From Streptomyces sp. MH60 (GTDB lineage Bacteria; Actinomycetota; Actinomycetes; Streptomycetales; Streptomycetaceae), in NCBI RefSeq assembly GCF_002939385.1, contig NZ_MULI01000076.1, positions 1-32,635 on the forward strand: a stretch of DNA of 32,635 nt. The letters are read 5' to 3'. Position 1 is the first letter of the stretch. The number at the start of each line of letters is the position of its first letter. The notes beneath the pieces were generated by a model. The model was not told the DNA's origin and made no database searches. It was given only the letters and a program-made list of their open reading frames with translations. Shown here piece after piece: positions 14,779 through 21,563 of the stretch. The position numbers were made by a program, and so were the translations under genes.

Positions 14779-15183
14779 ATGACCCAGATCCCGACCCGCC
14801 GTACGGTCCTCAGCTGCACGGGCGCGGGCGCGGTGGCGCTCTGCGCGGGCTGCGGCGACGAGGGCGGTGACGGCGGCTCCTCGGCCGTCTCGCCCGGGCG
14901 GGAGCTGACGGCCACGGGCGACCTCCCGATCGCCGGCGGCAAGATCCTCACCGAAGAGAAGATCGTGGTGACCCAGCCGGAGAAGGGCGAGTTCAAGGCG
15001 TTCTCGGCGGTCTGCACCCACCAGGGCTGCATCGTGTCGGACGTGCGGGACGGCACCATCGACTGCGCCTGCCACGGCAGCAGGTTCTCCGCGGCCGACG
15101 GCTCGGTGGTGCGGGGTCCGGCCACGAAGCCGCTGCCCGGCAAGCGGATCACGGTGCGGGGAAATTCGGTCCGCCTGGCGTGA
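14779..15183 (+). CDS. Rieske [2Fe-2S] lipoprotein
   Basis: 134-residue stand-alone Rieske iron-sulfur protein. The N-terminus MTQIPTRRTVLSCTGAGAVALCAGCGDE combines a twin-Arg (RRTVL) with a lipobox-like LCAGC, suggesting Tat export of the folded protein and lipid attachment. A Gly/Ser linker follows. Cluster ligands: box I CTHQGC (C79, H81), box II CACHGS (C96, H99); C84 and C98 would form the stabilising disulfide. The rest of the domain (SRFSAADGSVVRGPATKPL) is typical. GGAG lies 8 nt before the ATG. It is an extracytoplasmic electron carrier whose partner is unknown. It lies 22 bp upstream of the nucleotidyltransferase gene on the same strand, which is probably chance, since that gene seems to have its own promoter. 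Confidence 0.92.
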   Translation: MTQIPTRRTVLSCTGAGAVALCAGCGDEGGDGGSSAVSPGRELTATGDLPIAGGKILTEEKIVVTQPEKGEFKAFSAVCTHQGCIVSDVRDGTIDCACHGSRFSAADGSVVRGPATKPLPGKRITVRGNSVRLA

Positions 15184-15193
15184 GCCGCCCGCG

Positions 15194-15199
15194 TACGCT
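15194..15199 (+). promoter_or_regulatory. -10 element for a leaderless mRNA
   Basis: TACGCT (TAnnnT) ends 6 nt before the ATG at 15206. There is no Shine-Dalgarno in the 22-bp gap after the Rieske stop. A -35 is not evident. Confidence 0.4.
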
Positions 15200-15205
15200 C
15201 CCGCC

Positions 15206-15958
15206 ATGCACCCCCAGACCCCCGAGTCCCTGGTCCGCGACCACACGGTCTACTCCTGCGTCATGGGCTCGCGGGCCTTCGGTCTGGCGACGGAGGACAG
15301 CGACACGGACCGCCGGGGCGTCTTCCTCGCGCCGACCGCGCTGTACTGGCGGTTCGACAAGCCGCCGACGCACGTGGAGGGGCCCGCACAGGAGCAGTTC
15401 AGCTGGGAGCTGGAGCGCTTTTGCGAACTGGCCCTGCGGGCGAACCCGAACATCCTGGAGTGCCTGCACTCACCGCTGGTGGAGTCCGTGGACGACACCG
15501 GCCGCGAACTGCTCGACCTGCGCGGGGCGTTCCTCTCCCGCCGGGCCCACGAGACGTTCACCCGTTACGCGCACGGCCAGCGCCACAAGCTCGACGCCGA
15601 CGTGCGCACCCACGGCGCCCCGCGCTGGAAGCACGCGATGCACCTGCTGCGGCTCCTGACCAGCGCCCGCGATCTGCTGCGCACCGGCGTCCTGACGATC
15701 GACGTCGGCGCCGAACGGGAGTCGCTGCTCGCCGTGAAGCGCGGCGAGGTGCCCTGGCCGGAGGTGGAGGCGCGGATGAACCGCCTGGCGCGGGAGGGCG
15801 AGGACGCCGCCCGGCACAGTCCGCTCCCCGACGAGCCGGACCGGCGCCGCGTCGAGGACTTCCTGGTCCGCACCCGCCGCGCCTCAGCGCTCCAGCCGGG
15901 TCCGTACGACGAAGTCGTGCAGGGCGTCGTACGCGGTCGGGGCGTCGGGGAGGGCTGA
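15206..15958 (+). CDS. RlaP-like nucleotidyltransferase 1 (Pol-beta fold)
   Basis: 250-residue predicted nucleotidyltransferase of the YcgL/RlaP type (Pfam PF10127 as I recall). The catalytic strand-turn is VMGSRAFGLATEDSDTDRRG: GS at 21-22 and the metal-binding D-x-D within DSDTD (31-35). A third acidic position is probably in FSWELERF. The helical rest contains RANPNILECLHSPLVE and RWKHAMHLLRLLTSARDLLR. RlaP proteins have been proposed to act on RNA ends in repair. The protein is paralogous to the minus-strand gene at 15884-16636 and has exactly the same length. The last ~20 residues (after VRTRRASAL) lie antisense to the conserved 3' end of that gene over 75 nt and look like read-through sequence. 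Catalytic residues are intact; the substrate is unknown. Confidence 0.8.
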   Translation: MHPQTPESLVRDHTVYSCVMGSRAFGLATEDSDTDRRGVFLAPTALYWRFDKPPTHVEGPAQEQFSWELERFCELALRANPNILECLHSPLVESVDDTGRELLDLRGAFLSRRAHETFTRYAHGQRHKLDADVRTHGAPRWKHAMHLLRLLTSARDLLRTGVLTIDVGAERESLLAVKRGEVPWPEVEARMNRLAREGEDAARHSPLPDEPDRRRVEDFLVRTRRASALQPGPYDEVVQGVVRGRGVGEG

Positions 15959-16636
15959 CGCGCCCTGCGCCTCGTCCAGCACGCCGTGCAGCCGCTCCAC
16001 GTCGGCCCGTACGCGCGCGTGGTCGACGCCCGCGTCCCCGTACTCGCGCTCGACCTTGGCCGCGATCAGCTCGGGGAGGTAGGCGGGCGCGGCGTCCACC
16101 GCTCCGGCGAGGGTGGGCAGGTGGGGCTGCACCTCGCCGACGCGCATCAGGTGGATGCCGGTGAGCAGCACCCGGAAGGTGTACAGCAGCGGCTTCAGCT
16201 GGCCGGTCTTCTCGAACAGACGCCACTGGGTGCCCGCGAACCCCCGGTAGTGGTGGGCGTGGTGGCTGGTGAGGACCCCCGGTGCCAGGGCGGCCAGCTC
16301 CCGGTGCGCGTCGGTGGTGTGCACGACCAGCGGCGACAGCAGCTGCTCCAGGACGTAGCCGTTGCGGCGGAGCATCAGCCGTACGAACTTGCGCAGGTCG
16401 TGCGTGACCAGGTCCATCTCGACGCCGTCCCGGTCCCACATCCGCGACCGCGTCTCCTCCGGCTCGCGCAGCCCGACCAGGTCGGCGGCGGGCAGCAGGT
16501 GCACGCCGCGCAGGTCCACGTCCGAGTCGCGGGAGGGGAAGCCGTAGAGGTGGGCGCCGGAGACGGTGGCGAACAGCACCGGGAAGGGCTGTTCGGCCAC
16601 CACCGGTGCCACGTCGATGTCCAGGGCGACGATCAT
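15884..16636 (-). CDS. RlaP-like nucleotidyltransferase 2 (Pol-beta fold)
   Basis: 250 residues, start ATG 16636 (MIVALDIDVAPVV), 4 nt after the stop of the ADP-ribosylglycohydrolase gene. The nucleotidyltransferase motif is SGAHLYGFPSRDSDVDLRG, with the D-x-D in DSDVD (37-41) and a probable third acidic residue in GVEMDLVTHDLRKF. NGYVLEQLLSPLVV and the terminal DFVVRTRLER align with NILECLHSPLVE and DFLVRTRR of paralog 1, so the two genes are diverged duplicates. The longer helical C-half (QWRLFEKTGQLKPLLYTFRVLLTGIHLM) probably binds substrate. Cotranscription with an ADP-ribosylglycohydrolase and an NrtR regulator suggests the enzyme works in an ADP-ribose- or NAD-linked nucleic-acid pathway. 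That role is inferred from context only. Confidence 0.8.
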   Translation of the reverse strand: MIVALDIDVAPVVAEQPFPVLFATVSGAHLYGFPSRDSDVDLRGVHLLPAADLVGLREPEETRSRMWDRDGVEMDLVTHDLRKFVRLMLRRNGYVLEQLLSPLVVHTTDAHRELAALAPGVLTSHHAHHYRGFAGTQWRLFEKTGQLKPLLYTFRVLLTGIHLMRVGEVQPHLPTLAGAVDAAPAYLPELIAAKVEREYGDAGVDHARVRADVERLHGVLDEAQGASALPDAPTAYDALHDFVVRTRLER

Positions 16637-16640
16637 GCGC

Positions 16641-17660
16641 TCAAGCGTCCCAGAGCGCTCCGAGGGCCAGCAGGTCGCCCCGGTACTCGATGCGGTCCGC
16701 CCAGTCGGCGGGCCAGGCGTCGGCCCCCAGGTGCGCGCCCGCGAAGGCGCCCGCGAGGCAGGCGATGGAGTCGGAGTCGCCGGAGGTGCAGGCGCCGCGG
16801 CGCAGGGCGGTGAGCGGCTCGTCGACGAAGAGCAGGAAGCAGAGCAGTCCGGCCGCCATGGCCTCCTCGGCGATCCAGCCCTCACCGACGGCCAGGCAGG
16901 GGTCGGTCTCGGGCGAGACGGTGCGCACCGCCTCCTGGAGCCGGTCGAGTGTCGCCAGGCACTCGTCCCAGCCGCGCGCGATGAAGTGCTCGGGCGTCGG
17001 GTCCTGGGAGCGGGTCCACAGGTCGCCGAGCCAGCGCTCGTGGTAGCGGGCGCGGTTGTCGTAGGCGTACGACCGCAGCCGCCCGACCAGCCCGGTCGGC
17101 TCGGCTCCCTCGGCGAGCAGCCGTACGGCGTGCGCGGTGAGGTCGGAGGCGGCGAGCGCGGTGGGGTGGCCGTGGGTGAGCGCGGACTGCAACTGGGCGG
17201 CGCCCGCGCGCTGTTCGTCGCTCAGGCCGGGGACGAGCCCGACCGGCGCGACGCGCATGTTGGCGCCGCAGCCCTTGGAGTGGATCTGGCTGGCGTCCTG
17301 CCAGGGGCGGTCCTCCCGTTCAAGGAGGTCGCAGGCCCTGAGGCAGGTGTTGCCCGGGGCCCGGTTGTTGTCCGGTGAACGGTTCCAGGCGACGAACTCC
17401 TGCCGTACCGGCTCGGCCATCCCCTCCGGAGCCAGCACTCCCCGGTCCGTGGCGGTTCGCAGCCCCTTGCCCAGCGCCAGGGTCATCTGGGTGTCGTCGG
17501 TGACGATCGCGGGCCGGGGCAGCGCCATCTCGCGCCAGGGGCCGCACTTGGCGAGGATCGACGGCACGTCGTTGAACTCGGTGGGGAAGCCCAGGGCGTC
17601 GCCGAGGGCGAGGCCGGTGAGCGCTCCGGTGGCGGCGCGCTTGGTGCCGGTCGTGGTCAT
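16641..17660 (-). CDS. ADP-ribosylglycohydrolase (ARH/DraG family)
   Basis: 339-residue all-alpha hydrolase that removes ADP-ribose from a modified protein, nucleic acid or small molecule, using two divalent metals. Metal-binding motifs are both present: TDDTQM (54-59) and GDSDSIACLAGAFAGAHLGA (from 294). The N-terminus GALTGLALGDALGFPTEF is also characteristic. The ATG at 17660 overlaps the nrtR stop as ATGA, and the nucleotidyltransferase gene follows after 4 nt, so the three form one operon. No ADP-ribosyltransferase is visible in the window, so the modified target is unknown. Free ADP-ribose, the product, is the known ligand of NrtR regulators, which suggests product-sensing control. Confidence 0.92.
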   Translation of the reverse strand: MTTTGTKRAATGALTGLALGDALGFPTEFNDVPSILAKCGPWREMALPRPAIVTDDTQMTLALGKGLRTATDRGVLAPEGMAEPVRQEFVAWNRSPDNNRAPGNTCLRACDLLEREDRPWQDASQIHSKGCGANMRVAPVGLVPGLSDEQRAGAAQLQSALTHGHPTALAASDLTAHAVRLLAEGAEPTGLVGRLRSYAYDNRARYHERWLGDLWTRSQDPTPEHFIARGWDECLATLDRLQEAVRTVSPETDPCLAVGEGWIAEEAMAAGLLCFLLFVDEPLTALRRGACTSGDSDSIACLAGAFAGAHLGADAWPADWADRIEYRGDLLALGALWDA

Positions 17661-18376
17661 GCGGGGCGTCCTTCCCGAGGGGTGCGGAGCAGGGGCGGGT
17701 GCAGGGTGGTGGCCGGGCCCGCCCGGTACACGGCGGCGGGCTTGCCGCGGCCTCCGGTCAGGCGGGCGGCGCCCGGGACGGGCTCGACGAAACCGGGGGT
17801 GGCGAGGACCTTGCGGCGGAAGTTCGGCCGGTCCAGGGCCGTGCCCCACACCGTCTCGTAGACCTGCCGCAGCTCGCCCAGGGTGAACTCGGCCGGGCAG
17901 AAGGCGGTGGCCAGGCAGGTGTACTCCAGCTTGGCGCCGACGCGGTCCCGGGCGTCGGCCAGGATCCGGTCGTGGTCGAAGGCGAGGCCCCGGGCCTCGT
18001 CGTACGGCACCCAGCGGGCCTCGGCCGCGTCACCGCCGCCGTGCGGCTCGGGAGGGTCCGGCAGCAGCGCGGCGAAGGCCACGGACACGACCCGCATCCG
18101 GGGGTCGCGGCCGGGTTCGCTGTAGGTCCGCAGCTGCTCCAGGTGCGGCCCGGTCACGTCCGCGAGGCCGGTCTCCTCGGCCAGCTCGCGCCGGGCCGCC
18201 GTCTCCGCCGACTCCTCGGGCAGCAGGAAGCCGCCGGGCAGCGCCCAGCGGCCCGCGTACGGCTCCTGGCCCCGCTCGACGAGCAGCGCGTGCAGGGCGC
18301 CCGCGCGGAGCGTGAGAACGGCGAGGTCGACGGTGACGGCGAAGGGCTCGAACGCGTGCTTGTCGTAGTCGTGCAC
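17657..18376 (-). CDS. nrtR: NrtR-type Nudix/winged-helix regulator
   Basis: 239 residues. The N-terminal Nudix domain (residues ~10-150) is followed by a winged-helix C-terminus (LGELRQVYETVWGTALDRPN, FRRKVLATPGFVEPV), the layout of NrtR repressors of NAD metabolism, which bind ADP-ribose. The Nudix box runs from G49 to L71 (FLLPEESAETAARRELAEET in between) and fits GX5EX7REUXEEXGU completely, so hydrolase activity may be retained; many NrtR proteins have lost it. GTG start at 18376 with AAGGGGG about 9 nt upstream. It is the first gene of the nrtR-ARH-nucleotidyltransferase operon. A perfect ATAGTC-N5-GACTAT operator lies directly upstream, so autoregulation is likely. A plain Nudix hydrolase with a C-terminal extension is the main alternative. 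Confidence 0.87.
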   Translation of the reverse strand: MHDYDKHAFEPFAVTVDLAVLTLRAGALHALLVERGQEPYAGRWALPGGFLLPEESAETAARRELAEETGLADVTGPHLEQLRTYSEPGRDPRMRVVSVAFAALLPDPPEPHGGGDAAEARWVPYDEARGLAFDHDRILADARDRVGAKLEYTCLATAFCPAEFTLGELRQVYETVWGTALDRPNFRRKVLATPGFVEPVPGAARLTGGRGKPAAVYRAGPATTLHPPLLRTPREGRPA

Positions 18377-18428
18377 GAACGCCCGCCCCCTTAATAGTCA
18401 CTACGACTATAAAGACGGCGGGCGTTCG
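18376..18428. promoter_or_regulatory. Nested palindromic operator at the nrtR start
   Basis: The inner site is ATAGTC-ACTAC-GACTAT (18394-18410), flanked by TT and AA at symmetric positions. The outer arms, CGAACGCCCGCC (18376-18387) and GGCGGGCGTTCG (18417-18428), are 12-bp exact complements. Both share the same centre, 18402. On the minus strand the inner site includes TATAGT, a likely -10, and the outer left arm reaches the first base of the nrtR GTG. This fits a repressor site for NrtR itself. Confidence 0.7.
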
Positions 18429-18445
18429 GAACAACCCTCGGAGAC

Positions 18446-19561
18446 CTAGAGCTCGACCTCCTGCATCAGCATCCCGACCTCCGTGTTGGACAGGCGGCGC
18501 AGCCAGCCCGACTTCTGGTCGCCCAGCGTGATCGGGCCGAAGGCGGTGCGCACCAGCTTGTCGACGGGGTAGCCCGCCTCCGCCAGCATCCGGCGGACGA
18601 TGTGCTTGCGGCCCTCGTGCAGGGTGACCTCGACCAGGTAGTTCTTGCCGGTCTGCTCGACGACCCGGAAGTGGTCCGCGCGCGCGTACCCGTCCTCCAG
18701 CTGGATGCCGTCCTTGAGCTGCTTGCCGAGGTCGCGCGGGATCGGGCCCACGATGTGCGCGAGGTAGGTCTTCTTCACGCCGTACCGGGGGTGGGTCAGG
18801 CGGTGGGCCAGCTCGCCGTGGTTGGTGAGCAGGATGACGCCCTCGGTCTCGGTGTCGAGCCGGCCGACGTGGAAGAGGCGGGTCTCGCGGTTGGTGACGT
18901 AGTCACCGAGGCACTGGCGGCCCTCCGGGTCCTCCATGGTGGAGACGACACCCGCGGGCTTGTTGAGCGAGAAGAACTGGTACGACTGCGTGGCGACGGT
19001 CAGGCCGTCGACCTTGACCTCGTCCTTCTCCGGGTCGACGCGGCGGCCCTGCTCCAGCACGATCTCGCCGTTGATCTCGACCCTGGCCTGCTCGATCAGC
19101 TCCTCGCAGGCGCGCCGGGAGCCGTAGCCCGCGCGCGCGAGGACCTTCTGCAGCCGCTCGCCCTCCTGCTCGGCGCCCGGGAAGGTCTTGGGCAGCTTGA
19201 CGTCCTTCTTGCCCGCGTACCGCTCGCGGTTGCGCTCCTCGGCCCGCGTCTCGTACTCGCGAGACGTGGCCGGGGCGCTGCGGCCGCGCTGCTGGGGCCG
19301 CTTGGGGCCGCCCTTGGCACCGCCCCGGGCCGAGGGCCCGCGGCCCGACTTCGGCCCGTCCTTGGTGGCGCCGGGGCCCACGTCGTAGCGCCGCTCCTCC
19401 GGGCGCGGCTTCTTGGGCCGGCCGCCCTGCTTGTCGTCGCGGTCGTTGCCGGCGCCGCGGTGGTTGCCGCGGCCACCGCCACTCCCGCCGCGGCCGCCGC
19501 TGTTGCCACCACGGCTCCCGCCGTTGTTTCCGCTGCTGTTCCTGCCGCTGCTGCTTCGCAT
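18446..19561 (-). CDS. rluB: 23S rRNA pseudouridine synthase, RluB/RsuA family
   Basis: 371 residues. The first ~125 are Gly/Arg/Lys-rich and disordered, including an RGG-like stretch at 17-35. An S4 RNA-binding domain follows (about 135-180: GERLQKVLARAGYGSRRACEELI). The catalytic domain has the nucleophile D236 in HVGRLDTETEGVILLTN and ends in GRKHIVRRMLAEAG. The family isomerises a uridine of 23S rRNA (position 2605 in E. coli for RluB). The ATG start (19561) overlaps the scpB stop as TGATG, so it is coupled to scpB, the usual arrangement in actinobacteria. The TTG just upstream is an alternative start. The long basic tail is larger than in proteobacterial RluB and probably adds non-specific RNA affinity. 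Confidence 0.93.
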   Translation of the reverse strand: MRSSSGRNSSGNNGGSRGGNSGGRGGSGGGRGNHRGAGNDRDDKQGGRPKKPRPEERRYDVGPGATKDGPKSGRGPSARGGAKGGPKRPQQRGRSAPATSREYETRAEERNRERYAGKKDVKLPKTFPGAEQEGERLQKVLARAGYGSRRACEELIEQARVEINGEIVLEQGRRVDPEKDEVKVDGLTVATQSYQFFSLNKPAGVVSTMEDPEGRQCLGDYVTNRETRLFHVGRLDTETEGVILLTNHGELAHRLTHPRYGVKKTYLAHIVGPIPRDLGKQLKDGIQLEDGYARADHFRVVEQTGKNYLVEVTLHEGRKHIVRRMLAEAGYPVDKLVRTAFGPITLGDQKSGWLRRLSNTEVGMLMQEVEL

Positions 19562-20232
19562 CAAAATTCCGTCTTGTCGTGTGCGCCCTCGGAATCCGGG
19601 GCGTCCGGATCGAACGACGGGACCGCTTCCAGCGTCTCGGCCTCGATCGCCTCCGCCTCCGGGAGGAAGGGCGCGAGCTCCGGGAGCTCGTCCAGGCCGC
19701 GCAGGCCCATCCGCTCCAGGAAGTAGTTCGTCGTCACGTACAGGATCGCACCTGTTTCGGGTTCCGTGCCCGCCTCCTCGACCAGACCCCGCTGCAGGAG
19801 GGTGCGCATCACGCCGTCGCAGTTCACGCCGCGCACCGCGGAGACGCGGCTGCGGCTGACCGGCTGGCGGTAGGCGACCACGGCGAGGGTCTCCAGCGCG
19901 GCCTGGGTGAGGCGGGCGTGCTGGCCGTCCAGGACGAAGCCCTCGACGGCCGCGGCGTACTCGGGCCGGCTGTAGAAGCGCCAGCCGCCCGCGACCAGGC
20001 GCAGCTCGAAGCCCCGGCCCTGGACGGCGTACTCGTCGGCCAGCTCGCGCAGGGCGTCCGCGATCCGCCGCCGGGGCCGTTGCAGTATCTTCGCCAGCTG
20101 CTCCTCGGTCGCGGGCTCGTCGACGACCATGAGGACGGCTTCGAGGGCGGGCTTCAGGTCGAGTCCGGCCACGCCCTCCGGCCCGTCCGGAGCCCCGGTG
20201 GCCGCTTCGGCCCCGGTGGTCTGTTCCCTCAC
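19561..20232 (-). CDS. scpB: Segregation and condensation protein B
   Basis: 223-residue kleisin-associated (kite) subunit of the SMC-ScpAB condensin. Two winged-helix domains are seen: LKPALEAVLMVVDEPATEEQL with RELADEYAVQGRGFELRLVAGGWRF, and LTQAALETLAVVAYRQPVSR with VNCDGVMRTLLQRGLVEEAG and YVTTNYFLERMGLRGLDELP. An acidic tail follows. The GTG start (20232) overlaps the scpA stop as GTGA. ScpB dimers bind ScpA and modulate the SMC ATPase. Confidence 0.95.
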   Translation of the reverse strand: MREQTTGAEAATGAPDGPEGVAGLDLKPALEAVLMVVDEPATEEQLAKILQRPRRRIADALRELADEYAVQGRGFELRLVAGGWRFYSRPEYAAAVEGFVLDGQHARLTQAALETLAVVAYRQPVSRSRVSAVRGVNCDGVMRTLLQRGLVEEAGTEPETGAILYVTTNYFLERMGLRGLDELPELAPFLPEAEAIEAETLEAVPSFDPDAPDSEGAHDKTEF

Positions 20233-21545
20233 GCCTTCTGCTCCTCCTTCGGGACCTCGGGCGGCCGGTCGAACTCGTCGGTCACCACGGGCTGCGTCTT
20301 CCCGTCCCCGCCGGTCCAGCGCACCAGCAGGTCGCCGAGGGCGGTCTCCTGGTCCAGCTCGACGGCCTTCTCCCGGTACAGCTCCAGCAGGGCCAGGAAG
20401 CGGGCGACGACGGTCAGGGTGTCCTCGGTGTCCTGGACCAGCACGCGGAAGCTGGCCTCGCCCAGTTCCTTCAGGCGGGCGACCACGATCCCGGCCTGCT
20501 CCTGCACGCTGACCAGGGGCGCGTGGATGTGTTCGACGTACACCTGCGGCTTGGGTTTCGGCTGCATCGCCTTCACCGCGAGCTTGGCGAAGCCCTCGGG
20601 GCCGATGCTGATGACGACCTCGGGCAGCAGCTCGGCGTGGTGCGGCTCCAGGCCCACGGTACGGGGGTAGCGGCGGGCCTCGGCCTCCAGCCGCTCGTTG
20701 AAGATCTCCGCGATCTGCTTGTACGCGCGGTACTGGAGCAGGCGGGCGAAGAGCAGGTCGCGGGCCTCCAGCAGCGCCAGGTCGGCCTCGTCCTCGACCT
20801 CGGCGGCGGGCAGCAGCCGGGCCGCCTTCAGGTCCAGCAGCGTGGCCGCGACCACCAGGAACTCGGTGGTCTGGTCGAGGTCCCAGTCCGGCCCCATCGC
20901 CCGGATGTGCGCCATGAACTCGTCGGTCACCTTCGACAGCGCGACCTCGGTGACGTCCATCTTGTGCTTGGAGATCAGCTGGAGCAGCAGGTCGAACGGC
21001 CCCTCGAAGTTGGCGAGCCGCACCTTGAAGACACCGTCGCCCCCGTCGTCGGGAACGTCCTTTGGGGGTTCCTGAGGCGGTGGCCCCCCTGGTCGCCCGG
21101 AACCCTCGCGGTCGGCGTCCCCAGGGCGCTGTGCGGGCACGGGGGGCGGCTCCACGGCGGGGGCGCTCCGAAGCGGACCGCCCGCTCGCGCGCCGGTCGG
21201 CTCCGGTCGCGTCCCGGGATCCACCGAACCCGGGTCCGTCGCGGGCGTCCCGGTGTCCGAACGGCCGGGGTGGTCCCGTCCCTCCGCGTCCGGATCCGTC
21301 GTCTCCCGGACCCGCGCCGGGTCTCCGGGTCCCGCGTCCGGCGCCCCGGCCGGGGCTGCGGGAGCGGACTCGCCCCGGGCGTGCCGCTCGACGTCCTCGG
21401 GAGCGGCGACCGGGGACGGGCCGGTGGCGGGGAGCCTCTCCTCGGGGAGCGGCGCAGCCGTCGGCGCCTCCGGGCCCCGGCCCAGCGCACGCCGGCGGGC
21501 GGCGCGCGGGCCGCGGCCGGGGTGGGGGGCGTCGTTCGAGGTCAT
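20229..21545 (-). CDS. scpA: Segregation and condensation protein A with long N-terminal extension
   Basis: 438-residue kleisin linking SMC heads. The recognisable ScpA part begins only at about residue 171 (GVFKVRLANFEGPFDLLLQLISKHKMDVTEVALSKVTDEF) and ends with the winged-helix C-terminus (DTLTVVARFLALLELYREKAVELDQETALGDLLVRW). Residues 1-170 are Pro/Ala/Gly/Asp/Arg-rich and look disordered, with no counterpart in typical ~250-residue ScpA proteins. The ATG at 21545 has only a weak GGGGG upstream and lies 18 nt after the previous stop. A downstream start nearer the conserved core is conceivable, but the N-terminal part has normal high-GC third positions. Central gene of the parA-RHH-scpA-scpB-rluB operon. 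Confidence 0.93.
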   Translation of the reverse strand: MTSNDAPHPGRGPRAARRRALGRGPEAPTAAPLPEERLPATGPSPVAAPEDVERHARGESAPAAPAGAPDAGPGDPARVRETTDPDAEGRDHPGRSDTGTPATDPGSVDPGTRPEPTGARAGGPLRSAPAVEPPPVPAQRPGDADREGSGRPGGPPPQEPPKDVPDDGGDGVFKVRLANFEGPFDLLLQLISKHKMDVTEVALSKVTDEFMAHIRAMGPDWDLDQTTEFLVVAATLLDLKAARLLPAAEVEDEADLALLEARDLLFARLLQYRAYKQIAEIFNERLEAEARRYPRTVGLEPHHAELLPEVVISIGPEGFAKLAVKAMQPKPKPQVYVEHIHAPLVSVQEQAGIVVARLKELGEASFRVLVQDTEDTLTVVARFLALLELYREKAVELDQETALGDLLVRWTGGDGKTQPVVTDEFDRPPEVPKEEQKA

Positions 21546-21563
21546 GGCCCCCGCAGGCTACCG

